Below are positions 31,426-40,173 of a stretch of 43,706 nt of DNA, piece after piece (the first letter of the stretch is position 1; each line of letters opens with the position of its first letter). The stretch comes from Eubacteriales bacterium. Lineage in GTDB: Bacteria; Bacillota; Clostridia; Christensenellales; Aristaeellaceae. The stretch spans positions 1 to 43,706 of the forward strand of contig JAQVQY010000007.1 in NCBI GenBank assembly GCA_028701335.1, written 5' to 3'. The position numbers and the translations under genes are program-made. The notes below the pieces were generated by a model. The model was not told where the DNA came from and did not search any database. It was given only the letters and a program-made list of their open reading frames with translations.

Positions 31426-32436
31426 TTACCTGTTTTCGTATTCCGCCATAATCTCGTAGACGCGCTGAAGCACTGCCGGGTTCACGAGGCCGGGGCCTTC
31501 GCCGACATAGGTATCAAACACGCCCTTGGTTGCTTCGATAAATGGCGCCATATCGGGCATTGTTACTTCCATCCCTTCGGCCTTAAGCTCGTCAAGCAGC
31601 ATCGCTTCCTGCTCATCGCACATCTGACGTTCGTAAGCGGCGGCCTCAACCGCGGCTTCCGCGACAACCGCCTTCAGGTCTTCCGGCAGTGTCTCATAGA
31701 AGTCCAGGCTCATCAAAAGCGCGGTCGGGGAGTACAGATGATGGGTGATGGTCAGGTATTTCTGCACCTCGAAGAATTTGCTAGAATGAATGACTGTAAA
31801 TGGATTCTCTTCAGCGTCGATTGTTCCTTGCTGCAAGGCGGTGAACAGTTCACCAAAAGCCATTGGCGTGGGGTCTGCATCCATTTCCGAGAAGGCGGCC
31901 ATATGCATGGGGTTTTCCATCGTCCGGATTTTCATACCCTTTAAATCTTCCGGCGTATTGATGGGGCGGACATTATTGGTAATATTGCGCATGCCGTTTT
32001 CCATGAACGCCAAGCCTTTGAGGCCGGCCGGCTCCAGGCTGTTGAGAATGTCCACGCCGATTTCGCTGTCGCAGACTGCGCGGGCAGCCCCAACGCTGCT
32101 AAAGAGGAATGGCAGGTCAAAAATCAGGAAAGAGTCGGTGAATCCCGATAGGGGGGCGGAGGTGATTGCGCCAACATGCACTGTGTTCAGCTGCATGCCC
32201 TCAACAATATCCCTTTCACTTCCCAGGGTGCCGCTGTGAAAGGTCTCCAGCTTGATGCGCCCCCCGCTCTTCTCAGCGAGCAACTCGGAAAATTTGACGA
32301 GACCCAGGTAATGCGGGTGGGATTCCACATTTGAAGTAGCACCGCGGATGACGAATTCAGCTTCCGCAAAGCCCTGGGGAACAAACAGGGCGAGCGCCAA
32401 AACCAGTACCAGAAACAAACCAAATACCTTTCTCAT
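31426..32436 (-). CDS. dctP: TRAP transporter solute-binding protein (DctP family)
   Basis: 336 residues from ATG 32436; AAGGAGG lies 12 bases upstream. Signal peptide of about 22 residues. The DctP fold is seen from HPHYLGLVKFSELLAEKSGG through GVDILNSLEPAGLKGLAFMENGMRNI (each quoted only in part), and KGMKIRTMENP, whose Arg is the conserved carboxylate-binding residue of the family, followed by DPTPMAFGELFTALQQGTID. It captures an organic or sugar acid outside the cell and hands it to DctQM. Last gene of the operon, after dctQ and dctM. Confidence 0.93.
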   Translation of the reverse strand: MRKVFGLFLVLVLALALFVPQGFAEAEFVIRGATSNVESHPHYLGLVKFSELLAEKSGGRIKLETFHSGTLGSERDIVEGMQLNTVHVGAITSAPLSGFTDSFLIFDLPFLFSSVGAARAVCDSEIGVDILNSLEPAGLKGLAFMENGMRNITNNVRPINTPEDLKGMKIRTMENPMHMAAFSEMDADPTPMAFGELFTALQQGTIDAEENPFTVIHSSKFFEVQKYLTITHHLYSPTALLMSLDFYETLPEDLKAVVAEAAVEAAAYERQMCDEQEAMLLDELKAEGMEVTMPDMAPFIEATKGVFDTYVGEGPGLVNPAVLQRVYEIMAEYENR

Positions 32437-32502
32437 GTGAACCAGATACCTCCTTATTATATAGCATGAAACCACATGCCTTGGACTAAGGGAAACCAGG
32501 GT

Positions 32503-33792
32503 TTACCTGACCAGGCCCATTAGCTGGGGAACAAGCATGGAAATCGGCTCGATGTACGTGATGAGCAATAAAGCGATGATATTGGCAGCGAGAAACTTGA
32601 TGATCTGTTTTGAATTCTCCTCTATGCTTATTTTCGCAATGCCGCATGACACAAACAGGTTGACACCAAGCGGTGGTGTGGACATCCCGATGGCCAGGTT
32701 AACGACCATGATAATACCGAAATGAATCGGATGAACGCCCAGCTTTGTGACCATCGGCAGAAGAATTGGGGTCAGAATAATGATGGACGCGGTTGTTTCC
32801 ATGATACAACCGACAAACAGCAGGAGCAGGTTGATCAGCAGCAGGATCAGGTACTTGTTGCTGGTGAGTGCCATTATAGCCGTGGCAATCGAATCTGGAA
32901 TCCGCTCGGAAGTCAGGATCCAGCCAAAGCCCGAAGCCGCTGCGATAATCATCATGACCATCGCTGTGCTTTTTGAGGCGTTCAGAAGCATTTGGGTCAG
33001 GTCCCTGATTTTCATCTCGCGGTACCCAAAAACCCCGACAACAAAACCATAGATAACTGATACGCTGGCCGCCTCCGTAGGCGTGAAGATCCCCCCGTAA
33101 ATGCCGCCAAGGATGATGACCGGCATCAGCAGGGCCCAGAATGCCTCCAAAAAACGTTTTCCAAGCGTGCGGAAGGAAAACGGCTGTCTGTTCTGCATCC
33201 CGTACCCATACTTTTTAGCCGCGAAATAGCATACGACCATCAAAGACAGGCCAACCAGAATACCCGGCAGGAAGCCTGCGGCGAACAATGTGGAAATGGA
33301 AACGGAGCCCGCGACACCGAAGTTGACCATTGGTATGGATGGGGGAATGATGACCCCGATGGCGCCTGCCACGCTCAATAGCGCGGCGGAGAAGGCCTTG
33401 CCATAGCCCGCCTTGACCATTTCCGGTATCATGATGCCGCCAATCGCGGCTACGGTGGCAGGCCCGGAACCAGAGATTGCCGCAAAAAACATGCAGGTGA
33501 GAATGGCTACCATGCCCAGCCCCCCTGGCATCCAGCCCAGAAGCGCTTCAGAGAACCTGATAAGCCTCCTGGAGATACCGCCCCCTTCCATGAGGTTTCC
33601 GGAAATCATGAACAGGGGGATGGCCAGGAGCGGAAAGGAATCCGTTGAAGTAAACATGCGCTGGGCAACAACAATCAATGGTGTTGCGCTTCCGAAATTC
33701 AGTGAAACCAGGCTGGAGGACGCCAGCACAATCCAAATTGGCGCGCCGATAACTGCGGTGATGATGAAAGTGACTGTCAGCAATGTACCCAT
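32503..33792 (-). CDS. dctM: TRAP transporter large permease (DctM)
   Basis: 429 residues, about 12 membrane helices of the DctM/IT superfamily; typical conserved pieces are ISGSGPATVAAIGGIMIPEM and a late MSTPPLGVNLFVSCGIAKI. It forms the sodium-coupled transport channel together with DctQ. The start overlaps the dctQ stop by one base (TAATG), so translation is coupled. Length is normal. Confidence 0.95.
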   Translation of the reverse strand: MGTLLTVTFIITAVIGAPIWIVLASSSLVSLNFGSATPLIVVAQRMFTSTDSFPLLAIPLFMISGNLMEGGGISRRLIRFSEALLGWMPGGLGMVAILTCMFFAAISGSGPATVAAIGGIMIPEMVKAGYGKAFSAALLSVAGAIGVIIPPSIPMVNFGVAGSVSISTLFAAGFLPGILVGLSLMVVCYFAAKKYGYGMQNRQPFSFRTLGKRFLEAFWALLMPVIILGGIYGGIFTPTEAASVSVIYGFVVGVFGYREMKIRDLTQMLLNASKSTAMVMMIIAAASGFGWILTSERIPDSIATAIMALTSNKYLILLLINLLLLFVGCIMETTASIIILTPILLPMVTKLGVHPIHFGIIMVVNLAIGMSTPPLGVNLFVSCGIAKISIEENSKQIIKFLAANIIALLLITYIEPISMLVPQLMGLVR

Positions 33793-34280
33793 TACTCAGT
33801 TACCTTCTTTCGAAAACTGCCGAGAACTTCGACCAGCTGGACGATGTAACGGATAATGAAGAAGACCATGCCCACAGGAACCGCCGCGTAGGCATAGGCC
33901 ATGGGGATCCGCATCGCGGGAGAGTACTGGATTCTTCTTAATTGTGTTGAAACAAGATCAACGCCCAGCTTCAGGATGATTGCGCAAATCACAATCCCCA
34001 GAAGAATTGCCACAACCTGAACAATCTGTTGCGCCTTTTTCGGCAGCATAAGCTTAACGGCTTCAATACCCAGATGAGCGCCCGTCTTTATGCCATACGC
34101 ACCGCCAAGGAAGGACACCCAAACCAGAAGGTATCGGCTAAGTTCTTCAGACCAGGGCAAAGAGGCCTTCAGGACAAAACGGAACACAACCTGGATAAAC
34201 ACAACCACCGACATGACCAGCAACATGACGACACACACATAGCCTTCGAAATTTCTGAGTATCTTTTTCAATAAATCCAT
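33792..34280 (-). CDS. dctQ: TRAP transporter small permease (DctQ)
   Basis: 162 residues from ATG 34280 with AGGTGG upstream; the longer frame to 34328 overlaps the transaldolase gene. Four membrane helices, with the family segment LPWSEELSRYLLVWVSFLGG between helices 1 and 2. It partners DctM. Thirty-one bp separate it from the transaldolase-like gene. Confidence 0.93.
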   Translation of the reverse strand: MDLLKKILRNFEGYVCVVMLLVMSVVVFIQVVFRFVLKASLPWSEELSRYLLVWVSFLGGAYGIKTGAHLGIEAVKLMLPKKAQQIVQVVAILLGIVICAIILKLGVDLVSTQLRRIQYSPAMRIPMAYAYAAVPVGMVFFIIRYIVQLVEVLGSFRKKVTE

Positions 34281-34311
34281 TATAACCACCTGCTGCTTTC
34301 GATGTTGATAT

Positions 34312-35349
34312 TCAGCGCAGCGATGCAATCAGTTTCAGCGCCTGCTTCCAGGAATCCTCAAACATGCTCCTGAAGAGCACCACGGGCCCATACTCCTCAT
34401 ACTCATGGGGCGCAATCGCATTGATGAAGTAGGCCTTCCGGAAGTCCTCAAGTTTCTCGACGAGTTCATCCACAACACCGTGGAGCGTGGGCTGCAGGAA
34501 GCGTGAGACAACAGGCAGATTCTGTTCAATCAGTTGGTCCGCCGCGCCCTTCCAGTTGATGGTGATGGACGCGTTCGCACCAACCATCTCCGTAAAGTGA
34601 TGCAGGCCGCGTGCGCCGCCGCCGATGAAGTTGATCGGGTACTGGCGGTCTGCCACAATTTCGTGAACTTTCTTGGCCACAGCCATGCCAGCCTGCCAGA
34701 GGACGCTGCGGTCGATATCGATGTTGTTTTCCTTCACGGTATTCTGCAGGTACTGGTCAAAAATGCCGGTGATGAGACTGAAACAGATCACGGGCGGGTT
34801 CTTCATGTTCCTGGTGCCTTCAAGGTAGGCTTCGCAGGTGTCGATGACCTGGCGGATTGCCATGCATTCGGTTGCGTTGATGGGGACGCCTTCCGCTGCC
34901 AGAATGGTAATTGCTTTCAAGCCCTCCTCGGTAGCCGGGATTTTCGCCATCATGTTGGGGCTTGCTTCCCGGTTGAAATGGGCGTAGCGTATGATGCTGT
35001 CGGTATCTTCCTGGAAGGGGTCGCCCTGGATGCTGACATATCCAAGCTTTCCATGGCTGCTTTCATACAAGGGCATAAAGCGCTTGGCGATGCGGCCGAT
35101 AAGGTCCCTTTGAAGTTTGACCAGGGCTTCGTTGTCATCCTTCTCGGTTTTCATGATGTCCTTCAGGGTGGCCAGCGCGTGTTCCCTGTCGCTGGAGTTG
35201 TTAAGGATTTTCCAGCTGTAGCTTGGATTCTGGGTGCAGCCGACCGCACCGGCGTCCAATGCGAGAAGGGCTTCCTCATCCGTTACATTGTTGATCCAGA
35301 ACCGGGTCGCAGTATGCCTGGCCGCCTCTTTGAAATACTCGCCTTTCAT
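34312..35349 (-). CDS. Transaldolase-family enzyme
   Basis: 345 residues, start preceded by AAGGAGG. The TIM-barrel transaldolase pattern is present: GAVGCTQNPSYSWKIL (TxNPS-like substrate loop), MMAKIPATEEGLKAI with the probable Schiff-base lysine, and EGVPINATECMAIRQV. The C-terminal part (FIGGGARGLHHFTEMVGA and beyond) is longer than in short TalC/FSA enzymes. It presumably makes or breaks a carbon-carbon bond in a sugar phosphate. Its place between a FadR-type regulator and a TRAP transporter suggests it processes the imported substrate or a product of it. The exact reaction is not known. Confidence 0.85.
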   Translation of the reverse strand: MKGEYFKEAARHTATRFWINNVTDEEALLALDAGAVGCTQNPSYSWKILNNSSDREHALATLKDIMKTEKDDNEALVKLQRDLIGRIAKRFMPLYESSHGKLGYVSIQGDPFQEDTDSIIRYAHFNREASPNMMAKIPATEEGLKAITILAAEGVPINATECMAIRQVIDTCEAYLEGTRNMKNPPVICFSLITGIFDQYLQNTVKENNIDIDRSVLWQAGMAVAKKVHEIVADRQYPINFIGGGARGLHHFTEMVGANASITINWKGAADQLIEQNLPVVSRFLQPTLHGVVDELVEKLEDFRKAYFINAIAPHEYEEYGPVVLFRSMFEDSWKQALKLIASLR

Positions 35350-35390
35350 GGGTTCCTCCTTAAATATTTATTGAATCCGCGATTGCGGTA

Positions 35391-36143
35391 TCAGATGCTT
35401 GGCTGGTTCTCCTGCTCTTGCCGGCTTTCCGGAATATGTTGAAGGATACGTGATTTCGAGTATTCCTCAACCCTCTCCAGGTGTTTCCCCATGGCTTGTT
35501 CCGCGTCGTTCGGGTTTCTGGTCCGCAATGACCTCACAATTTCCAGATGGGCGGTACGCGCGTCCTCACAAATATCTTCATAACCCATTAAATCTTCCAT
35601 CAATTCGCGTAAAAGTGTATGTATCATGGAATAAATCCGAATTATCATTGCATTTCCTGTATGCTGAATTAACCGGCTGTGGAAAAGATAATCTATTTCA
35701 ATATTCTCTTCTAAACCATTTTGCGGCGAGAGATTACCGGCCAATTTGCCAAGCTCGGTGAGGTTGTCATCGCTGAGACTGCCGCAGACTAACCGGATAC
35801 TTCCGCATTCCAGTACCCTGCGGGCAGCCAGGAAGTACCACAGGTTGTCGCCGGCCAGGGAAAAGCCCAGCATCCTGAACAGGCTTTCGACATAATTGTC
35901 CACAACATAGGTGCCCACCCCGTGCCGGACCTCAAGAATCCCAATTGTTTCCAGAATGCGGATGCCTTCACGGACAGAGGACCTGCCGATGCCGAGCCGC
36001 TCAACCAGTTCTTTCTCGCTGGGCAGGGCATCGCCGATTTTCAGCTCACCCTCACGGATTGCTTTCTGGATGGAGCGGACAGCATAATGGGAGGCGGTTT
36101 CCTTCTGCCTCTTTTTGAATGCCGGGTCATTTTTTTCCTTCAT
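35391..36143 (-). CDS. GntR/FadR-family transcription regulator
   Basis: 250 residues from ATG 36143, preceded by GGTGAGG; the longer frame to 36200 has no such site. N-terminal winged helix: KIGDALPSEKELVERLGIGRSSVREGIRILE (quoted in two parts: PSEKELVERLGIGRSS and VREGIRILETIGILEVRHGVG). The C-terminal FCD domain is helical, with conserved His and Asp (IDYLFHSRLIQHTGN, KHLERVEEYS), usually a metal and organic-acid site. First gene of the TRAP operon; it probably represses the operon by binding the palindrome at 36217-36243 until the substrate appears. Confidence 0.92.
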   Translation of the reverse strand: MKEKNDPAFKKRQKETASHYAVRSIQKAIREGELKIGDALPSEKELVERLGIGRSSVREGIRILETIGILEVRHGVGTYVVDNYVESLFRMLGFSLAGDNLWYFLAARRVLECGSIRLVCGSLSDDNLTELGKLAGNLSPQNGLEENIEIDYLFHSRLIQHTGNAMIIRIYSMIHTLLRELMEDLMGYEDICEDARTAHLEIVRSLRTRNPNDAEQAMGKHLERVEEYSKSRILQHIPESRQEQENQPSI

Positions 36144-36216
36144 TAACCTCACCGTTTCAATTAGGATTCGCTTATCATTGCGGAACCCGATTCGATTCAA
36201 ATATGGTTATGGCATG

Positions 36217-36243
36217 CTGATATCCCAAGTGAGCAGATATCAG
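36217..36243. promoter_or_regulatory. Candidate operator of the FadR-type regulator
   Basis: CTGATATC (36217-36224) and GATATCAG (36236-36243) are perfect inverted 8-bp half-sites 11 bp apart. They lie just downstream of the predicted transcription start of the fadR/TRAP operon (near 36252), a typical roadblock position for repression. The link to the regulator is inferred from position and symmetry. Confidence 0.6.
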
Positions 36244-36258
36244 ACCTCTCTAAGCCCC

Positions 36259-36288
36259 ATCCTATCATGCTCCCGAAGAGGGTGTCAA
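36259..36288 (-). promoter_or_regulatory. Promoter of the FadR/TRAP operon
   Basis: On the minus strand TTGACA (complement of 36283-36288), 18-bp spacer, TAGGAT (complement of 36259-36264). About 110 nt of leader precede the regulator ATG and contain the palindrome at 36217-36243. Confidence 0.65.
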
Positions 36289-36390
36289 GCGAAAAATTTA
36301 TCAAATCAAAAAAAGAGAAGGCCGGGCGATTCGGCTTGCTTCCGCGCCGGCTGGGTATTATGTCTGCAAATGTACGGAAAGGGAGACTGA

Positions 36391-37878
36391 ATGTCCTTGA
36401 AGAAACTGCCTGCGCTCCTCCTGGCTGCCGCGCTGCTGGTTGGCACGGCCCCGGCCCTTGGCCAGGAAACGGCTCCTGGCATTGCCAAATATGTCTTTTT
36501 TTTCATCGGGGACGGCATGTCAAACCCGCAGACCACCGCGGCCCAATACTACAACGGCACCATGGAAAACCGGGAAAGTGAGGTGCCGGTATCAAAGGGT
36601 CTGAGCTTTACCGGCTTCCCCGTTGTGGGGCTGCAGGTCACCCATGACGCCAGCTCGTTCGCGCCCGACTCCGCCGCCACCGCCACCGCCATGGCCACGG
36701 GGCAGAAAACCACATCCGGCACCGTTAATCTCCTCCCGGACGAAGAAACGCCCCTTAAGATCATCACCGAGTATGCCCGGGAGGCCGGGATGAAGATTGG
36801 GGTGGTCACCAGCGTCTCCCTGGACCACGCCACACCGGCTGCCCAGTACGCCCGGTCCAGCCACCGCAGCAACCAGTATGACATTGCCGTGCAGGGCCTG
36901 ACCAATGGTTTGCTTGACTTCCTGGGCGGCGGCGGCTTCAGGCAGACTGACGGCAGGCGGGGCGACAAAAGGAATCTGTTTGAAATCGCCCGGGAAAACG
37001 GCTGGAACCTGGTCAACGACAATGAAGGCATCCGCGCCATCGGCGCCTCATCCGGCCGCACGCTGGCCATCGTGCCGGACCTGGCCGGCGGTGACGCGAT
37101 GCAGTACGAGGTGGACCGCCTGGCCATCATAGAAGACGGCGGGGACTCCCTGAGCCTGAAGGAAATGACCAGCGCCGCCATCCGTGCCCTTGAGGGCGGC
37201 GAGAACGGATTCTTCCTGATGGCGGAAGGCGGCAAGATCGACTGGGCCGCCCATGCCAACGACGTCTTCACCATGATCCACGAGGTTAACGCCCTAGACG
37301 AGGCCGTCGGCGCGGCTCTGGATTTTTCCCAAAAACACCCCGGCGAGACCCTGATCGTGGTCACCGGCGACCACGAGACCGGGGGCCTGAGCCTGGGCTA
37401 CGCCGCCACCGGCTATGACATCGATTTGGAGCTGCTCAGGCGCCAGACCATGTCCTTTGAAGCGTTTGACAGGGTGGTGGCGGATCTGCGCGCGAAAGAA
37501 GCCGGCTTTGATGAGGTGTTGAAGGCCATCACACGGAACTTTGGCCTGACGCTGGACGAGGAGCGGTCCCTGAGGCTAACGGACGGGGAACTACAGAAGC
37601 TGGAGGATGCCTATGCCATGAACCTCCTCCCCAGCGATGAACGGGACTACGGCGAGGAGGAGAAAATCAACTACGGGGATTACCAGCCCCTGTCCGTCAC
37701 CGCCGTCCACATCCTCGCCCGGAAGGCGGGCCTCAACTTCTCCTCCTACGCCCACACGGGGCTGACACTGCCCGTCTACGCCTGGGGCGCTGGCGCGGAA
37801 TATTTCTCTGGGCTCTATGACAACACGCGGATTTTCCACCACTTCATGGACGCCATGGGACTGACCCCGGACGATTAG
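36391..37878 (+). CDS. phoA: Secreted alkaline phosphatase
   Basis: 495 residues, start preceded by GGGAGA; signal peptide of about 24 residues. The PhoA fold is shown by VFFFIGDGMSNPQTTAAQYY (first metal Asp), the active serine in PDSAATATAMATG, DHATPAAQYARS, MAEGGKIDWAAHAND (second metal region), VTGDHETGGLSLG and a late SYAHTGLTLPVYAWGAG histidine. It hydrolyses phosphate monoesters outside the membrane, normally to scavenge phosphate. No PhoB box was looked for in detail; a weak promoter TTGCTT-17-TATGTC lies at 36336-36364. A terminator-like hairpin follows. Confidence 0.94.
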   Translation: MSLKKLPALLLAAALLVGTAPALGQETAPGIAKYVFFFIGDGMSNPQTTAAQYYNGTMENRESEVPVSKGLSFTGFPVVGLQVTHDASSFAPDSAATATAMATGQKTTSGTVNLLPDEETPLKIITEYAREAGMKIGVVTSVSLDHATPAAQYARSSHRSNQYDIAVQGLTNGLLDFLGGGGFRQTDGRRGDKRNLFEIARENGWNLVNDNEGIRAIGASSGRTLAIVPDLAGGDAMQYEVDRLAIIEDGGDSLSLKEMTSAAIRALEGGENGFFLMAEGGKIDWAAHANDVFTMIHEVNALDEAVGAALDFSQKHPGETLIVVTGDHETGGLSLGYAATGYDIDLELLRRQTMSFEAFDRVVADLRAKEAGFDEVLKAITRNFGLTLDEERSLRLTDGELQKLEDAYAMNLLPSDERDYGEEEKINYGDYQPLSVTAVHILARKAGLNFSSYAHTGLTLPVYAWGAGAEYFSGLYDNTRIFHHFMDAMGLTPDD

Positions 37879-37894
37879 GCCCTTTGGACTGCTT

Positions 37895-37921
37895 GGCCCC
37901 GCCGGGAACGGCGGGGCCTTT
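37895..37921 (+). terminator. Terminator after alkaline phosphatase
   Basis: GGCCCCGCC (37895-37903) pairs with GGCGGGGCC (37910-37918); the T-run is only TTT. It probably ends the phosphatase transcript before the zwf promoter. Confidence 0.65.
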
Positions 37922-37928
37922 CCGCTTG

Positions 37929-37957
37929 GTGACAAAGGGGAATCAGCGGGGTATGAT
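37929..37957 (+). promoter_or_regulatory. Promoter of the zwf operon
   Basis: GTGACA (37929-37934), 17-bp spacer, TATGAT (37952-37957). The predicted start near 37964 makes the ATG at 37967 unlikely and supports the start at 37988. Confidence 0.65.
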
Positions 37958-37987
37958 AGGGGTATTATGGGGAAAAGAGGTGCGGAT

Positions 37988-39505
37988 ATGGCGAACGGTG
38001 AGGGCGGGCACAAAAAGGAAGGGCTGTCGATGCTGATATTTGGCGGCACTGGGGATCTGGCCCACAGGAAGCTCCTGCCCGCGCTATACCACCTGATGGC
38101 GGAGGGGCGCCTGCCTGAGGATACCCGGGTGATCGCCATTGGCCGCAAGCCCAAGGATGACCAAAGCTACCGGACGGAGGCGGAGGCGTCCATCGCCACC
38201 CACTCCCGCACCCAGGTGGACAAGGGGCAGCTGGCCCGGTTTATGGAGCGCCTGCACTACCACCAAATGGAGTTCATCAGGGAGCCGGAAAGCTACCAGG
38301 GTTTAAAAGCGTATCTGAATGAGGCGGAGAGGAAAGCCGCAAACCCCGTGGTGCGCCTGTTCTTCCTGGCAGTGGCGCCGGAGCATTTTGGCCCGGTGGT
38401 AAAGCATTTGCATGACAACGGCCTGGCCGAGAAAGGCAACCCCCGCCACCGGGTGATGATCGAGAAGCCCTTTGGCTCTGACCTGAACACCGCCAGGGAA
38501 TTAAACCACAGCATCTCCCAGGCGCTGGAGGAAAGCCAGGTCTACCGCATCGACCATTACCTGGGCAAGGAGATGATCCGCAACATCCTGGCCATCCGCT
38601 TTGGCAACTCGCTATTTGAGCCGCTGTGGAACCACCATTATGTGGACAATATCCAGATCACCTCCACCGAAACCCTGGGCGTGGAAGGCCGGGGCGCCTA
38701 TTACGAGCAGGCCGGGATCCTCAAGGATATGCTGCAAAACCACCTGATGCAGATGCTGGCGCTCATCACCATGGAGCCGCCGGTGGACCTTCAGCCCGAA
38801 TCCGTCCGGGACGAGAAGGTGAAGGCGCTCAAGTCCTTAAGGCTCTTTAACGGCCAGAGCGCATGCGACCAGATCATTTTGGGGCAGTACGCCAAAGGCG
38901 GCGGGATGCCCGGTTACCGTGAGGAGCCGGAGATCGATCCGGCCTCCGTGGTGCCCACCTACATTGCCCTGGAAGCCCATGTGGACAACTTCCGCTGGGG
39001 CGGGGTCCCCATCTACATCCGGGCAGGCAAGCGCCTGGACCGCCCGCGCACCCAGATCGTGGTGGAGTTCAAGCGCCTGCCCGGGGTCCGGAATTACGAG
39101 AGTTTCAGGGGCCTGCCGCCCAACCTCCTGGTGATTGAGGTGCAGCCGGCGGAGGGCATGTATTTCCAGATCAACGCCAAGCGGCCCGGCAACGAGTTCA
39201 AAATGGAGCGGGTGGAGCTGAACTACTCCCAGCGCAACCAGTACCAGGGCAACGTGCCCGAGGCCTATGAGCAGCTGATCCTGGAGGCTTTTAACGCCAA
39301 CTCCTCGCTGTTCACCCGCTGGGATGAGCTGGAGTATTCCTGGCGCTTCACCCAGTCCATCGAGGGCACCTGCCCTCAGCAGGAGGAATCCTTCCCCAAC
39401 TATCCCGCCGGCTCCCGGGGGCCCGGAGTGGCCGATGAGATGCTGGCCAGCGCCGGGCGCGCCTGGTGGGAGATCGAGCTGCCCTGCCCGGGCGGCGTCT
39501 GCTGA
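37988..39505 (+). CDS. zwf: Glucose-6-phosphate 1-dehydrogenase
   Basis: 505 residues from ATG 37988, which has GAGGTG six bases upstream; an ATG at 37967 would lie at the transcription start and lack a ribosome site. The coenzyme site is seen at LIFGGTGDLAHRKLLPALY, the catalytic region at YRIDHYLGKEMIRNILAIRF (with the Asp-His pair and Lys), and IYIRAGKRLDRPRTQIVVEF near the C-terminus. It oxidises glucose 6-phosphate with NADP or NAD, the first step of the oxidative pentose phosphate route. It heads an operon with a cyclase and an MBL hydrolase, not with the usual pgl or gnd. Confidence 0.96.
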   Translation: MANGEGGHKKEGLSMLIFGGTGDLAHRKLLPALYHLMAEGRLPEDTRVIAIGRKPKDDQSYRTEAEASIATHSRTQVDKGQLARFMERLHYHQMEFIREPESYQGLKAYLNEAERKAANPVVRLFFLAVAPEHFGPVVKHLHDNGLAEKGNPRHRVMIEKPFGSDLNTARELNHSISQALEESQVYRIDHYLGKEMIRNILAIRFGNSLFEPLWNHHYVDNIQITSTETLGVEGRGAYYEQAGILKDMLQNHLMQMLALITMEPPVDLQPESVRDEKVKALKSLRLFNGQSACDQIILGQYAKGGGMPGYREEPEIDPASVVPTYIALEAHVDNFRWGGVPIYIRAGKRLDRPRTQIVVEFKRLPGVRNYESFRGLPPNLLVIEVQPAEGMYFQINAKRPGNEFKMERVELNYSQRNQYQGNVPEAYEQLILEAFNANSSLFTRWDELEYSWRFTQSIEGTCPQQEESFPNYPAGSRGPGVADEMLASAGRAWWEIELPCPGGVC

Positions 39506-39537
39506 CAGAAGCTTCAAATTACGGACAGGAGAGTGCT

Positions 39538-40173
39538 ATGAGAATCATCGACATATCCATGCCCATCCGTCGCGACATGCCGGTGTATAAAAACCGGATA
39601 GAGAAGCGCCCCGAGCGCACGGTGGAGCGAAGGCTGCCCGAGGACAGCGTCAACGAGTCCCGCATCCGGATGAACCTGCACACCGGCACCCATATTGACG
39701 CGCCCTTTCATATGATGGAGGACGGCTGGACCTCGGAAAAGCTGCCGCTGGAAAAGTTCATCACCCCCTGCCGGGTGCTGGATCTGACCAGCCTTCAGGA
39801 CGGCATCACCCGCGAGGACCTCGTTGGCTATGATATTAAGCCCGGGGAATTCCTGCTGTTTAAGACCCGCAATTCCTATGACGAGGTCTTCCGGGACGAT
39901 TTTATCTACATTAAGGCCGACGCCGCAGGCTACCTTCGGGATATGGGCATCAAAGGTGTGGGGATTGACGCCCTGGGCGTGGAGCGCGACCAGCCGGGCC
40001 ATGAGACCCACCTGGCGCTTTTGGGAAACGGCATCATGGTGCTGGAAGGCCTGGCGCTAAAGGACGTGGCGGAGGGCCGCTATGTGCTGATCGCCCTCCC
40101 GCTTCTGATACCCGGCGCCGACGGCGCGCCTGCCCGGGCGGTGCTGGTGGAGGGAACCCTGCCCAGTGCCTGA
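39538..40173 (+). CDS. Cyclase-family hydrolase (kynurenine formamidase-like)
   Basis: 211 residues from ATG 39538 with CAGGAG upstream. The signature HTGTHIDAPFHMM gives the metal-binding HxGTHxDxPxH of the cyclase family, preceded by ISMPIRRDMPVY and followed by GVGIDALGVERDQPGHETH. Members hydrolyse N-formylkynurenine, isatin or other cyclic amides and lactones. The substrate here is unknown. Two genes downstream of a sugar-phosphate dehydrogenase, so a lactonase-like role is conceivable but unsupported. Its stop overlaps the next start by 8 bp. Confidence 0.88.
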   Translation: MRIIDISMPIRRDMPVYKNRIEKRPERTVERRLPEDSVNESRIRMNLHTGTHIDAPFHMMEDGWTSEKLPLEKFITPCRVLDLTSLQDGITREDLVGYDIKPGEFLLFKTRNSYDEVFRDDFIYIKADAAGYLRDMGIKGVGIDALGVERDQPGHETHLALLGNGIMVLEGLALKDVAEGRYVLIALPLLIPGADGAPARAVLVEGTLPSA

